From NCBI RefSeq assembly GCF_000285595.1, contig NZ_HE611065.1, positions 303,688-367,687 on the forward strand: a stretch of 64,000 nt of DNA, given 5' to 3'. The notes below the pieces were generated by a model. That model was not told where the DNA came from. It ran no database searches and saw only the letters and a list, made by a program, of their open reading frames with translations. Shown here piece by piece: positions 21,177-31,770 of this stretch; positions within the stretch are counted from its first letter, which is position 1, and the number at the start of each line of letters is the position of its first letter. A program made the translations under genes and the position numbers. The DNA comes from Kurthia senegalensis. GTDB taxonomy: Bacteria; Bacillota; Bacilli; Bacillales_A; Planococcaceae.

Positions 21177-21205
21177 AAAAAACTGTGTTTTACACACAGT
21201 TTTTT
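21177..21205 (-). terminator. Terminator after dnaE
   Basis: The hairpin AAAAACTGTGT/ACACAGTTTTT has a TTTAC-type loop. Its 5' arm on the minus strand begins at the dnaE stop codon, and a T-run follows. Confidence 0.75.
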
Positions 21206-24200
21206 ATGACTTACTATTAAATTCTGTTTCTATGATTTGTCGTAACTCCTTCACAATGACTTGTGGCTTACCGTTTCGTACTTCTATTTTTCCTTTAACG
21301 ATTAAATTTTGATCTTCCTTTAACCAACTTATGACTTGGTTATACGTTCGAGGAAATAACGTTGCATCTACGTGACCATCTTCATCTTCTAGTTGTAAAA
21401 ATGCCATTGGTTCCCCTTTCTTCGTCCTAATTTGCTTTTTAGAAAGAACATTCCCAACAATCTCCACGAATTCCCCTGCCCGACATTGTGGAATTCGACT
21501 AATCGGCAGTACGTGTAAATTGTGTTCCTTTTTCAAAGTTGCAATAGGATGTGGAGATAAATATAACCCGAGCACTTCTTTTTCTAAAGCTAATTTTTCA
21601 CGTTCTGACATCGGTTCAGCTTTCGCATATTTCGGCGTCCCAAATAAAGCAAAATCATTTAAATCTCCCGCTCCTGAAACGAGATCATTTTGAAGAGACC
21701 CTTGTGTAAGTGCACCCTTTAAAGAAGCAAGTAATACACTTCGATCTTTCCCAAATTCATCAAATGCACCCGCTTTAATCAGCGGCTCAAAAGTAGATTC
21801 TTTTAATAAAGCAGAAGGGAAATACGTCATCATCGTATAGAGATTCGTCCATTTTCCTTCTCCGTTATTACGCATCCGTTTCAACTCTTCTAAAAATGGA
21901 GTCGGTACACCTTTAATCGCCCCAAGCGCAAATCGTACTTGCCCATTTTCAACGCGGAATCCTCGTCCACTTTTCGTAATAGATGGCGGTAAGATGTGTA
22001 CGTTATTTCGTTTCATTTCTTGCATAATCGTACGCATTTTTTTACTATCTCCTAAAACAGAAGATAGCGTAGCTGCATAAAAATAAGGGGCAAAATTGGC
22101 TTTTAAATACGCGAGTTGATACGTGATTACACTGTACGCTGCCGAATGGGATTTGGGGAATCCATAATCGGCGAATCGTACGATCAAATCATAAATGTGA
22201 TTCGCTGTTTGTTCATCATAGCCTTGCTTACGCGCTCCACCGACAAAATGTGTCCGTTCTTGATCTAATGTTTCTTTTTTCTTTTTACTAACCGCTCTTC
22301 GTAATAAATCCGCTTCCCCCATTGAGAAGCCGGCAAATTTAGCGGCGATTTGTAAAATTTGTTCTTGATATACGATAACGCCATACGTTTCCTCTAAAAT
22401 ATCACGTAATGCCTCATGTGGCATTTCGATAGGTTCTTGACCGTGTTTTCGTCTCGCATACACCGGAATAAATGCCATTGGGCCCGGACGATATAGTGCA
22501 TTAATCGCAATCAAATCCGAAAAAACGGTCGGTGCAATTTCACGAAGTGCTTCTTGCATACCCGTTGATTCTAGTTGGAATACACCGAGCGTATCACCTC
22601 TTCTTAAAAGAGCAAACGTATTTTCATCATGAAACGGAATCTTTTCGAATTTAAGCATTTTCCCGAGGTCTGCATAAATCATATTACGGATCATTTCAAG
22701 TGTCGTTAAATTTCGAAGGCCTAAAAAATCCATTTTCAATAAACCCATTTGTTCAACTTCTTGCATCGGCCATTGCGTTAAATACATTCCGTCATGACCT
22801 TTTTCGATTGGAATCGTTTCAACGAGTGGCGTCGGTGATAAAACAACACCCGCAGCGTGCGTAGAAGCATTTCGAGACAAACCTTCTAGTTTTAAAGCAA
22901 TTCGAATAATCTCATCATGTTTAGGATGCGCATGTTGCCAAGCTGCTAATCCATCAGGCAATTGCAATGCATCTCGTAACGTTACCCCTTGCTTCGACGG
23001 AATGAGTTTTGATACGTCTGAAAGCTGTTGCATCGTTAACCCGTATGTTCTGCCAACATCTCGCAACACAGCTTTCGCAGACAACGTTCCGAATGTAATA
23101 ATTTGAGAAACGTAATGCGCACCGTATTTTTCTGCGACGTATTGAATCACTTCTTGTCGACGATGGTCTGCAAAGTCGACATCAATATCCGGTAATGTAA
23201 CACGTTCTGGATTTAAGAACCGTTCGAATAATAACCCGTATTGTAGTGGATCGACTGTCGTAATACGCATAGCAAATGCAACGAGGGAACTCGCTGACGA
23301 GCCACGTCCCGGACCTGTTAAAATCCCTTGTTGTCGTGCGTATTCAATATAATCAGCGACAATTAAAAAATAATCGGAATAGCCCATTTGCTCGATAATT
23401 CCTAATTCCTTATCCAGCCTTTCTTTATAAGGGGGCGGTACATTTCCTGAAAATTGACGTTGCAAGAAAGCGGTCGTTTGTTGGCGCAGCATCTCCCCCG
23501 CTGTCATGCCGTCTTTCACAGGGAATTTTGGCATATGAAAATGAACAGGTGGCATATCGAACTGACAAGCCGTTAAAAAAGATGCCATCGTGTCGAGCCA
23601 CTCTACTTGATCTTCATAAAAACGCTCAATTTCTTCTGTTGTATGCACGTATTGATGTTTCGTTTCCACCGACTGTTCTCGGTCAGATAACTTCTCACCC
23701 CGGTCGATGGCACGTGCTACTTCGTACGCTTGCCAATCTTCTTCTTCTAAAAAAGTGTACCGTTGCGTCATACCAATCGGAATTTGTAATGTTTCACACA
23801 ATCGCACGACAGCTCGTTCATTCGCACAAGGCTGTCCTGCAGGCCTTTCAACCCCAACGATACAATCTTCTTCAAATAAGTCTCGTAGCACCCTTACATG
23901 TTCTTCTGAAAGGTCTTCCCAAGAAGTATGTGATAGTGGAATCAAAATCCGTAACCCTTCTCGGTATCCTTCTAGCCAGCGAAGTGGCAGAACGCCATCT
24001 TCTTTTAACGAACTTGCCGAAGAAACTTTCATAATATGTGAATAACCCGTTTCCGTTTTGCTATATAACACTACTTGCCGACGTACATCGCCCATTTGAA
24101 TGTCTACAGTCAATCCGATTACAGGCTGTTTTCCAGCTTCTTTTAAACGATGCCAAAAAGGCAGCACGCCATACATTTTACTGTTGGTAATTGCTGCCAC

Positions 24201-24302
24201 TTCGACATGTTGTTCGTTCATTTTTTGAATCAATTCATCGATACGAATTGTACTTTGTAACAAATCAGCGGCTGTGACGACTTGTGAATAAACAACTGAC
24301 AT
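21204..24302 (-). CDS. dnaE: DNA polymerase III alpha subunit DnaE
   Basis: DnaE is the second replicative C-family polymerase of low-GC Gram-positives; it extends primers on the lagging strand before PolC takes over. Domains are PHP (about 1-200), polymerase with PDIDVDFADHRR and GRGSSASSLVAFA, tandem helix-hairpin-helix, and a C-terminal OB fold (VEIVGNVLSKKQIRTKKGEPMAF). At 1032 residues it is shorter than B. subtilis DnaE (1115). The PHP domain has lost the HxH and TDH metal-ligand motifs (YSQVVTAADLL and ITNSKMYG at those places). The start is ATG 24302, with AGAGG nine bases upstream. Confidence 0.95.
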   Translation of the reverse strand: MSVVYSQVVTAADLLQSTIRIDELIQKMNEQHVEVAAITNSKMYGVLPFWHRLKEAGKQPVIGLTVDIQMGDVRRQVVLYSKTETGYSHIMKVSSASSLKEDGVLPLRWLEGYREGLRILIPLSHTSWEDLSEEHVRVLRDLFEEDCIVGVERPAGQPCANERAVVRLCETLQIPIGMTQRYTFLEEEDWQAYEVARAIDRGEKLSDREQSVETKHQYVHTTEEIERFYEDQVEWLDTMASFLTACQFDMPPVHFHMPKFPVKDGMTAGEMLRQQTTAFLQRQFSGNVPPPYKERLDKELGIIEQMGYSDYFLIVADYIEYARQQGILTGPGRGSSASSLVAFAMRITTVDPLQYGLLFERFLNPERVTLPDIDVDFADHRRQEVIQYVAEKYGAHYVSQIITFGTLSAKAVLRDVGRTYGLTMQQLSDVSKLIPSKQGVTLRDALQLPDGLAAWQHAHPKHDEIIRIALKLEGLSRNASTHAAGVVLSPTPLVETIPIEKGHDGMYLTQWPMQEVEQMGLLKMDFLGLRNLTTLEMIRNMIYADLGKMLKFEKIPFHDENTFALLRRGDTLGVFQLESTGMQEALREIAPTVFSDLIAINALYRPGPMAFIPVYARRKHGQEPIEMPHEALRDILEETYGVIVYQEQILQIAAKFAGFSMGEADLLRRAVSKKKKETLDQERTHFVGGARKQGYDEQTANHIYDLIVRFADYGFPKSHSAAYSVITYQLAYLKANFAPYFYAATLSSVLGDSKKMRTIMQEMKRNNVHILPPSITKSGRGFRVENGQVRFALGAIKGVPTPFLEELKRMRNNGEGKWTNLYTMMTYFPSALLKESTFEPLIKAGAFDEFGKDRSVLLASLKGALTQGSLQNDLVSGAGDLNDFALFGTPKYAKAEPMSEREKLALEKEVLGLYLSPHPIATLKKEHNLHVLPISRIPQCRAGEFVEIVGNVLSKKQIRTKKGEPMAFLQLEDEDGHVDATLFPRTYNQVISWLKEDQNLIVKGKIEVRNGKPQVIVKELRQIIETEFNSKS

Positions 24303-24319
24303 CCGCATCAACCTCTTTT

Positions 24320-25249
24320 CTAGTTGTCTTTACATAATTTTTGAATCACTTGAATCAGTTCATCCGCTTCTTCCCATGAATAAACAGTAGCTCCTGCCGC
24401 AACAGGATGTCCACCGCCATTAAATTGCTTCGCAATCGTATTAATGATTGGTCCTTTTGAGCGTAGACGCACACGGATTTGATTTTCTTCTTCTACGAAC
24501 ATTGCCCAAGCAACAATTCCTTTGGCACTACCTAAAATCGGTACGAGATTATTCGTTTCTTCTACTGTGACACCGAATTGTTGGAGCGTTTCTTTCGTTA
24601 ACTTAATTGAGGCCGCACCATTTTCGTCCATTTGGAAGTTTTGATAAATGTATCCTTGTAAGTGAAGAACATTTTGTGACACTTCATACATGCCGTTAAA
24701 CAATGAAGGACGGTCAAAACCGTATTTAATTAATTCTGCAACTGTATTAAATGTTACTTCTGTCGTGCTCGGATATTGAAAGCGTCCTGTATCGCCGACG
24801 ATTCCTGCGAATAAAAAGCGCGCAGACTGTTCATTCAATTGCCAATTAGCTGTTTTTGCTAATTCGAAAATCATTTCAGAACAAGAACTTGCACTCGTTT
24901 GTACCCAACGAAGGTCGCCATAAGGATCTTCATTCGGATGATGATCAATTTTAATAACGTAGGCACCGCGGTCATATCTTTGATCATCGATGCGATCGGT
25001 ATTTGCTGTATCGGTTACGATTACGAGAGCCCCTTCGAATTGCGCATCTTCTATTTCGTCCGGCTTCCCTAAATAATCTAGTGGCGCGCTATGTTTTCCT
25101 GTCGTATAGACGACTTTATCCGGATAATTCGTACGTAAAAGTGTTGCAAGACCTAGCTGTGAACCATAAGCATCTTCATCTGGTCTAACGTGTCGGTGTA
25201 CGATAATCGTATTATATTTTTCAATCGTATCGATAATTTGTCGTTTCAT
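24320..25249 (-). CDS. nrnA: Oligoribonuclease NrnA (DHH family)
   Basis: NrnA degrades nanoRNA and can dephosphorylate 3'-phosphoadenosine 5'-phosphate in Bacillus. The DHH domain contains VHRHVRPDEDAYGSQ, VTDTANTDRID and IDHHPNEDPYGD (the DHH-type metal ligands). The DHHA1 domain ends with FNGGGHPVAAGATV. It is located between ytoI and dnaE, as in B. subtilis, but without ytrH/ytrI in between. It is 17 bases upstream of dnaE, probably co-transcribed. Confidence 0.93.
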   Translation of the reverse strand: MKRQIIDTIEKYNTIIVHRHVRPDEDAYGSQLGLATLLRTNYPDKVVYTTGKHSAPLDYLGKPDEIEDAQFEGALVIVTDTANTDRIDDQRYDRGAYVIKIDHHPNEDPYGDLRWVQTSASSCSEMIFELAKTANWQLNEQSARFLFAGIVGDTGRFQYPSTTEVTFNTVAELIKYGFDRPSLFNGMYEVSQNVLHLQGYIYQNFQMDENGAASIKLTKETLQQFGVTVEETNNLVPILGSAKGIVAWAMFVEEENQIRVRLRSKGPIINTIAKQFNGGGHPVAAGATVYSWEEADELIQVIQKLCKDN

Positions 25250-25304
25250 CTGGCAAGTCTCCCAACTAATCTTTTCTTTCTAGTGTAAAGCATATTGTGC
25301 CATT

Positions 25305-25347
25305 AAAAAAGTAGACAAAATCGAAATTCCGATTTTGTCTACTTTTT
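25305..25347 (-). terminator. Terminator after ytoI
   Basis: Perfect 13-bp arms GTAGACAAAATCG and complement form the hairpin, with flanking A-run and T-run. It sits eight bases past the restored ytoI stop codon. Confidence 0.85.
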
Positions 25348-25354
25348 CGTTCGA

Positions 25355-26664
25355 TTATCGTTCTAACAATTGGAACGTAATCATCGCTTTACAAACGAGT
25401 ACATCTTCTGAAAATGCTTCAAAATCCATTTTCACAAACTTACGACTCAAGTTTAAAATACGTGGTACGACGCGAACACTTTTCTCCATTTGAACAGGTT
25501 TCATAAAGTAAACGGTCATATTTTCAACGACGCTTTCGCCGCGTTTTGTTTTTTCAATGCTTGTGCGCCCGCTTCAACTAATACCGTTGTAAACGCACCA
25601 TTCGAAATCGCACCGAATTGATTGGTCATTTGAGGTGTGACTGTAAAATCAACGACCGTATCTGTATAATCATCCGACATTTTGATTTCATTTTTTACAA
25701 GATCATCGATTGTTTCACCGTGTTGAGGTTGACGCTGTGCCATTTGAATGGCTTTTAACACGTCTTGACGGCTAACAACACCTTGTAGTTCTCCGTGCTC
25801 GTCGGCAACTGGTAGAAGGTCAATTCCTTCCCAAATCATACGATGCCCTGCTGTTGCAACGCTCGTTTTCATCGTTACAGTAATCGGATTTCGTGTCATT
25901 AAACGATCAATTGACTCTTCTTCTTGTTTGCCAATCACATCTTTTGACGTCACAATTCCTACAATTTTTTGTTGTTTGTCTACTACTGGATATCCACCGT
26001 GCGTCGTTTGAGAATTTAACGAATTAAAATCAGCAACCGTCGCTGTGCTACGTAAATACGATGTATCTTGAATTGGCACGACAATGTCTTCAATTAATAA
26101 AATTTCTTTTTTAATTAATTGGTCATAAATCGCACGGTTAATCATCGTTGCGACCGTAAACGTATCGTAACTTGATGAAATAATCGGTAATTCTAGTTCA
26201 TCCGCTAATGCTTTCGTTTCATCTGTTGCATCGAAACCCCCTGTAATTAATACAGCTGCACCTGCACGCAATGCCGCTTCATGTGTATCACTACGGTTTC
26301 CGACGATTAATAAACTACCCGCATCCGTATAGCGCATCATATCGTCCATCTTCATTGCACCGATTACAAATTTCGTTAACGTTTTGTATAAACCGCTCTT
26401 ACCACCTAAAACTTGCCCGTCTACAATATTCACAATTTCTGCAAGCGTTAATCGCTCAATATTTTCTTTTTTCTTTTTCTCAATACGAATCGTACCTACT
26501 CGCTCAATCGTACTAACGAGGCGTCTATTTTCCGCTTCTTTGATGGCGCGATATGCTGTACCTTCACTAACGGACATATCTTTCGCAATTTGGCGAACCG
26601 AAATTTTATCACCTACAGGTAAAGATTCAATGTATTGAATAATTTTCTCATGTTTTGTAACCAA
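25355..26664 (-). pseudogene. ytoI: YtoI-like regulator (HTH-DRTGG-CBS-hotdog), broken near 3' end
   Basis: The product has an N-terminal helix-turn-helix (RQIAKDMSVSEGTAYRAIKEA), a DRTGG domain (about 70-185), two CBS domains (about 190-315) and a C-terminal thioesterase-like hotdog. The reading frame stops early after QNAAKASLKI. In another frame the hotdog continues (ESVVENMTVYFMKPVQMEK ... TFQLLER) to a stop at 25355-25357. Six T at 25549-25554 become seven to restore the frame. The start is probably TTG at 26664, with AGGTG six bases upstream. CBS and DRTGG domains suggest nucleotide sensing; the target is unknown. Confidence 0.88.
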
Positions 26665-27074
26665 AAAAATCACCTAATTTCCAACGTCTTTCTTCTTAAC
26701 TAAGTGTACCATAATTCTTTCTTACTTATATAATATAATTGTCAAAAAGAGCGTAATTAATTGAACGAGCTGTTATAGTCTTATGCTAAAGGGATTGAAA
26801 ACACATGTTCTCCATCTCTAATAAATAGACGATTCCTTTCATAAATCATGATGGAAACTGCATTTTTCTACTCTATTTTTTAATGCTATGTCACTTCTTT
26901 TTGTAGATCCACACCTTAAAATACGCCTTTCACGTTATTCAAAACAATATTTTTTGGTACACTATGTTTGAGCATCTTAAAGCTACATAAAGGTTTTGAC
27001 AACTAACGTCTTTTTTAGATATACCCATTTATGTGTGAGGTCAACTCAATATTTTATAATAGGAGGTTTTTTCA
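26665..27074. other. Divergent intergenic region ytoI / M24B peptidase
   Basis: About 400 AT-rich bases without a credible gene. The right end carries the peptidase promoter. No clear hairpin or palindrome was found in the remainder. Confidence 0.6.
26996..27024 (+). promoter_or_regulatory. Promoter of the M24B peptidase
   Basis: A perfect -35 TTGACA (26996-27001) is followed after 17 bases by ATATAC (27019-27024). It lies about 50 bases before the start codon. Confidence 0.6.
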
Positions 27075-28176
27075 TTGGCTACTAAAGTAGAAATGATTCA
27101 AACTTATTTACAACAACAAAACATTGACGCTGCATTTATTACAACACCAGACAACGTCTTTTACTTATCTGGTTTTGAAAGCGATCCACATGAACGTTTA
27201 TTAGGTATCATGGTGTTTAAAAATACGACACCTTTAATGATCTGCCCTAAAATGGAAGTACCTGACGCAAAAGCTGCAGGTTGGAACTTCTCAATCGTTG
27301 GCCATGATGACCAAGAAGACGCGTGGGAAATTTTAAAAAAATGCTTCTTTAGAAAAAGGAGCCGTTCAAACTTTAGCAATCGAGAAAAAACACGTCACTG
27401 TCGACCGTCTAGAAAAAATCGAATCTTTATTCGAAGGCGTTAACATTACAGCACTTGATGATACAATCGCACAAATGCGTTTAGTAAAATCAGCTGACGA
27501 ACTTCAAAAAATGCGTGAAGCTGCAAAACTTGCAGATTTCGCCATTCAAGTTGGTTGTGATGAATTAGCTGAAGGTAAAACAGAAATCGAAGTATTATCA
27601 GCAATTGAAGCTGCTGTACTGAAAAAAGGTTACTACATGTCATTTGACACGATGGTACTAACTGGTTTAAATGCCGCTTCTCCACACGGTACACCAGGTA
27701 ATACGAAAATTCAAAAAGGTGATTTAGTATTATTTGACCTTGGTGTTATTTACGAAGGATACTGTTCAGACATTACACGTACAGTCGCATTTGGCAAACC
27801 ACGTACGGAAGAACAAGTTAAAATTTACGAAACAGTACGCGCTTCTAATGAAGCAGCCATTCAAGCTGTTAAACCAGGCGTTCGCGCAATGGATTTAGAT
27901 GCAACATCTCGTCAAGTAATCGTTGATGCAGGTTATGGTGAGTACTACACACACCGTATGGGTCACGGTTTAGGTATTAGCGTGCACGAAGAACCTTCTA
28001 TGCACGGCTCTAACGAAACAAAAGTTGTAGAAGGCATGGTCTTCACAATCGAACCAGGTATTTACAAAGGCGATGCAGCCGGCGTACGTATCGAAGATGA
28101 TGTTTACGTTACAGCTGATGGTGTAGAAGTATTAACTTCATTCCCTAAAGAACTTCAAATTATTGAACCTAAATAA
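27075..28176 (+). pseudogene. Xaa-Pro dipeptidase / aminopeptidase P family (M24B), broken by one frameshift
   Basis: This metallopeptidase cleaves X-Pro bonds. It starts at TTG 27075 after AGGAGG (27061-27066). The N-terminal creatinase-like half ends prematurely after EILKKC. The catalytic half follows in another frame with the metal ligands: LGVIYEGYCSDITRT, THRMGHGLGISVHEEP, FTIEPGIY and VRIEDDVYV. Seven A at 27335-27341 reduced to six give EILKNASLEKGAVQTLAIEKK and one continuous protein of about 366 residues. A sequence error is the simplest explanation. It stands alone between its promoter and a bidirectional terminator shared with ald. Confidence 0.9.
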
Positions 28177-28202
28177 TTAAGAAACGTTTTCCATCTACTA
28201 AC

Positions 28203-28251
28203 AAAAAAGAGGAAAGTATGCGATTTATTCTCGCTATACTTCCCTCTTTTT
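28203..28251. terminator. Bidirectional terminator between the peptidase and ald
   Basis: A long hairpin (GAGGAAAGTATGCGA pairing imperfectly with TCGCTATACTTCCCTC) is flanked by A-run and T-run. The two genes converge on it. Confidence 0.85.
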
Positions 28252-28262
28252 TTATTTTTATT

Positions 28263-29381
28263 TTAATGATTCAATACGACGTCCGCTGAAATGTAATCAT
28301 AACCTAACGCTTCTGCGACCGCTTCAAATGTAACGTACCCATTCGCTGTATTAAGGCCTTTTTTCAATGCTTCATTTTGTTGCAACGCTTTTTCGTATCC
28401 TTTATTAGCGATTTGTACCGCATATGGAATCGTATTATCCGTCAATGCAATCGTTGCTGTACGTGGAACAGCTCCCGGCATATTTGCGACCGCATAATGG
28501 ACAACGCCATGTTTCTCATAAGTCGGCGCATCATGAGTCGTTACACGATCCGTCGTCGCAAAAATCCCACCTTGGTCAATCGCAATGTCTACGATGACAG
28601 AACCTGGTGACATCGCTGCAACCATTTCTTCTGTAACGAGTGTTGGGGCTTTCGCTCCCGGAATAAGTACTGCACCAATAACAAGATCTGCTTCCGCTAC
28701 CGATTTAGCAATATTAAATGGATTTGACGTTAACGTTTGAATACGATCCCCAAAAATAAGGTCTAGCTCTCTTAAACGAGATGGATTAATGTCTAAAATC
28801 GTCACTTTTGCACCCATACCGACCGCAATTTTTGCCGCGTTTTCGCCAGCTTGTCCACCACCAATGATCGTTACTTTCCCACGGTCAACGCCTGGAACAC
28901 CACTTAATAAAATCCCTTTGCCACCGTTAATTTTTTCTAAATAACGTGCGCCAATTTGCGTCGCCATTCTTCCTGCTACTTCACTCATCGGTGTTAACAG
29001 TGGCAATGAACCATCTTTCTCTTGAACGGTTTCATAAGCAATTGCTGTCACTTTTGATTCGATTAATGCTTTCGTTAACTCCGGCTCTGGCGCCAAATGT
29101 AAATACGTAAATAACACTAGATTTTCTTTAAAGTAACCGTACTCTTCCGCAATCGGTTCTTTTACTTTTAATACGAGTTCCGCATCCCATGCTTCCTTCG
29201 GAGATTGAACAATCGTTGCGCCAGCTAATACAAACTCTTCATCTGTAAATCCTGAACCGATTCCAGCCGATGTTTCAATAAATACGTCATGTCCAAAGGA
29301 GTTTAAATGCACTACTCCTGCTGGGGTAATTGCTACACGATTTTCATTATTTTTTACTTCTTTTGGTACGCCGATTTTCAT
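28263..29381 (-). CDS. ald: Alanine dehydrogenase
   Basis: Ald reversibly deaminates L-alanine to pyruvate with NAD. It begins [20 protein letters not shown], the family start, and has [12 protein letters not shown], the NAD site [18 protein letters not shown], and [20 protein letters not shown] [16 protein letters not shown]. The frame reaches a TTG at 29390, but ATG 29381 lies ten bases from AGGAGG and is preferred, giving 372 residues. It is a single gene. Confidence 0.97.
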   Translation of the reverse strand: MKIGVPKEVKNNENRVAITPAGVVHLNSFGHDVFIETSAGIGSGFTDEEFVLAGATIVQSPKEAWDAELVLKVKEPIAEEYGYFKENLVLFTYLHLAPEPELTKALIESKVTAIAYETVQEKDGSLPLLTPMSEVAGRMATQIGARYLEKINGGKGILLSGVPGVDRGKVTIIGGGQAGENAAKIAVGMGAKVTILDINPSRLRELDLIFGDRIQTLTSNPFNIAKSVAEADLVIGAVLIPGAKAPTLVTEEMVAAMSPGSVIVDIAIDQGGIFATTDRVTTHDAPTYEKHGVVHYAVANMPGAVPRTATIALTDNTIPYAVQIANKGYEKALQQNEALKKGLNTANGYVTFEAVAEALGYDYISADVVLNH

Positions 29382-29634
29382 TTCCGTCAAACCTCCTACG
29401 CCTTAAAAAAGAAAGCGTTTGCATTTTTTTGTACATCCTCATTGTAACAAATAAAAAGGAAAATTAAATCCTTTTTAACCAATTATTTCAAAATAACTTC
29501 ATTACACTTTTACGCTATTTTTTTCAACAATTCAAGCGATAATTCACTATTTCTACATAATTTGAAGTTCGTATTTGTTCACTGAACGCTCATTTATATG
29601 GAAATTTTTGTTATACCTTTCCAGCTTTCTGATA

Positions 29635-29643
29635 TGGTATAAT
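29635..29643 (+). promoter_or_regulatory. Extended -10 promoter of usp
   Basis: TGGTATAAT lies about 32 bases before the usp start. No good -35 is seen. Confidence 0.5.
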
Positions 29644-29674
29644 GTGGATATAACATATAGGGAGGGTTTTAGTT

Positions 29675-30124
29675 ATGTCAACTTATAATAATATTGTCGT
29701 AGCAGTAGATGGTTCTGAAGAAGCGAAATTCGCATTTGAAAAAGCGGTGGAAGTGGCGAAACGTAATGAAGCAAAATTACATTTAGTCAACATTATCGAT
29801 ACGCGTTCATTCGCAGCAATCGAAGCATATGACCGTTCAATTCAAGAACGTGCAAAAGAATTTGCAGAAGAAAAATTAGCAGAATACAAAGCTGCTGCTG
29901 AAAAAGAAGGCGTTGTGGCAGAATCATTAATTGAGTACGGTTCTCCAAAAACAATGATTACGCGTGAAGTTTCTAAAAAGACTGAAGCAGACTTAATCGT
30001 TTGTGGTGCAACAGGTCTTAATGCAGTGGAACGTTTCTTAATTGGTTCAGTATCTGCCAACATCGTACGTTCTGCCAAATGTGACGTATTAGTTGTACGT
30101 ACTCCTGGCGAACACGCTGAATAA
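29675..30124 (+). CDS. Universal stress protein, UspA family
   Basis: A 149-residue Usp domain begins NNIVVAVDGSEEAKFAFEKA. It ends with the ATP-binding pattern G-x2-G-x9-G-S (GATGLNAVERFLIGSVS), so it is likely of the nucleotide-binding class. GGAGGG lies 7 bases before the ATG. It is convergent with ytxK. The precise stress role cannot be read. Confidence 0.9.
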   Translation: MSTYNNIVVAVDGSEEAKFAFEKAVEVAKRNEAKLHLVNIIDTRSFAAIEAYDRSIQERAKEFAEEKLAEYKAAAEKEGVVAESLIEYGSPKTMITREVSKKTEADLIVCGATGLNAVERFLIGSVSANIVRSAKCDVLVVRTPGEHAE

Positions 30125-30170
30125 TAACTAAAAATTTAAGCTACTGCACCGAGTGGATTCGGTGCATATA

Positions 30171-30201
30171 AAAAAAGGACTGCTTAGGCAGTCCTTTTTT
30201 T
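30171..30201. terminator. Bidirectional terminator between usp and ytxK
   Basis: Arms AGGACTGC/GCAGTCCT are flanked by runs of A and T. A small extra hairpin (GCACCGA/TTCGGTGC, 30146-30165) precedes it on the plus strand. Confidence 0.85.
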
Positions 30202-30210
30202 GCGTCGTCC

Positions 30211-31150
30211 TTATTTACCTTCTTCTTTTTTCCACTTACGAACACGTGCAAAAAAATTGTTCAAGTGCGTCTGGATTTGATAACGTCGGCACTTTCGCAA
30301 GTAATACGTCTTTTACAGGTTTAACATTTTCACCTTTTTTCTGTAAGACGAAAATACTTTTTGATAGTTGTTGTTTTTTAAATAAGTTGCTCGGTAATTG
30401 AATGACTGCTTGAATCCACGTATTTGCTTTTACATAAGCGAATAGATGACGTGCTTGTTCTGATTCAAAAATATTGCTCGGCACTAAGAAGAAACCGTAG
30501 CCACCTTCGCGTAATTGATTCATCGCTTTTTCAATGAACAGGTGATGCGCATACGTCATTCCTTCTTCAGCATGAATTTCATAATGTTTATTCGCATACT
30601 CTTCATCTGGATAATATCCAACTGGCACGTCACAAACAACGGCATCTACCGGATCAATTAATAAAGGCATTAATGCATTTTGATGATAAAGCGCCACAGG
30701 TTGTTGTTGCAAATCTGCTGAAACGGCAGCGATTTGAATTAATAAATCGTCCATTTCAACACCCGCACCGGTTATTTTATCGCCAATTAAATTCATTACG
30801 GTTAATAGTAAGTTCCCTGTTCCGATTGCTGGATCTAACATCGTAATCGTTTTATTTTCAGCCAATGTATCTTCAAAAAATTGATCAACCAAATACCCAA
30901 CAATTAATCCTAAAGAATCTGGTGTCATTTGATGATTAACTTGCGCGCTTTCACGCATTCCTTTTAAAAGGGCTAATTGAATTCCTTTACGAATGTCATT
31001 GCGGTCCCATTCACCTTCTGGAATTTTCTCTCCACTAATCCAATTGTTTAACGCTTCTAAAACGCCATCTAAATACGTCACATTTTCTGATTCCACAAAA
31101 CGTCCCGCTTCACCATCGATAAATGTAAATAATTGTTCTATTTTTTCCAT
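30211..31150 (-). CDS. ytxK: YtxK-like class I methyltransferase family protein, frameshift in last codons
   Basis: The protein resembles N6-adenine DNA methylases of type I systems. The SAM motif I is LDPAIGTGNLLLTVM. The motif IV position reads CDVPVGYYP rather than NPPY, as in B. subtilis YtxK, so methylase activity is uncertain. Seven A at 30250-30256 shift the frame after LEQFF; with six the end reads ARVRKWKKEEGK and stops at 30211. The start is taken as ATG 31150 (MEKIEQLFTFID), because the upstream open part overlaps the tpx terminator. It is downstream of tpx, as in B. subtilis. Confidence 0.85.
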
Positions 31151-31176
31151 TTGAACTATTTTCTCCTTTGAACGTG

Positions 31177-31212
31177 AAAAAGATGTCCCCACCAATTTGA
31201 AGAGGACATCTC
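31177..31212 (-). terminator. Terminator after tpx
   Basis: Arms AGATGTCC/GGACATCT lie 21 bases after the tpx stop, followed by TTTTTC on the minus strand. Confidence 0.75.
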
Positions 31213-31232
31213 TTTCTATACTAAGTACTCTA

Positions 31233-31733
31233 TTAAAGTGCTTTTAAAGCTTCTAATGCTTTTTCGTAATCTGGGTGGTTTGTACCTTCTGATACGTATT
31301 CAACATATGTTACTTCGCCTGCTTCGTTTACAACGAAGATTGAGCGAGCCAATAAGCGATGTTCTTGCATAAGAACGCCGTATGCTTCACCGAAAGATGC
31401 TGCATAGTGATCTGATAACGTTTCTACGTTTTCAACACCTGCGTTACCGCACCAACGTTTTTGTGCGAATGGTAAATCCATAGAAATAGTTAATACTTTA
31501 TAACCTTCACCAAGTTCGCTAGCAGCTTCATTGAAACGACGTGTTTGTGCATCACAAACACCCGTATCTAATGAAGGAACAACGCTAATTAATAGCTTTT
31601 GACCTTTAAAGTCTGCTAATGTTTTTTCAGAACGAGCATTATCAAGCACTTTAAAATCTGGTGCTTGGTCTCCTACTGATAATTCTTTCCCTACTAAAGT
31701 GACAGGTTGATTTCCGAATGTTACTTGTACCAT
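31233..31733 (-). CDS. tpx: Thiol peroxidase
   Basis: Tpx is an atypical 2-Cys peroxiredoxin reducing hydroperoxides with thioredoxin. The peroxidatic cysteine lies in [17 protein letters not shown] and the resolving cysteine in [17 protein letters not shown]. The open frame reaches 31781, but ATG 31733 ([15 protein letters not shown]) follows AGGAGG and fits the family start, giving 166 residues. Confidence 0.96.
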   Translation of the reverse strand: MVQVTFGNQPVTLVGKELSVGDQAPDFKVLDNARSEKTLADFKGQKLLISVVPSLDTGVCDAQTRRFNEAASELGEGYKVLTISMDLPFAQKRWCGNAGVENVETLSDHYAASFGEAYGVLMQEHRLLARSIFVVNEAGEVTYVEYVSEGTNHPDYEKALEALKAL

Positions 31734-31770
31734 ATTCACAACGCCTCCTAAATATTCTATCCCAATTTTA

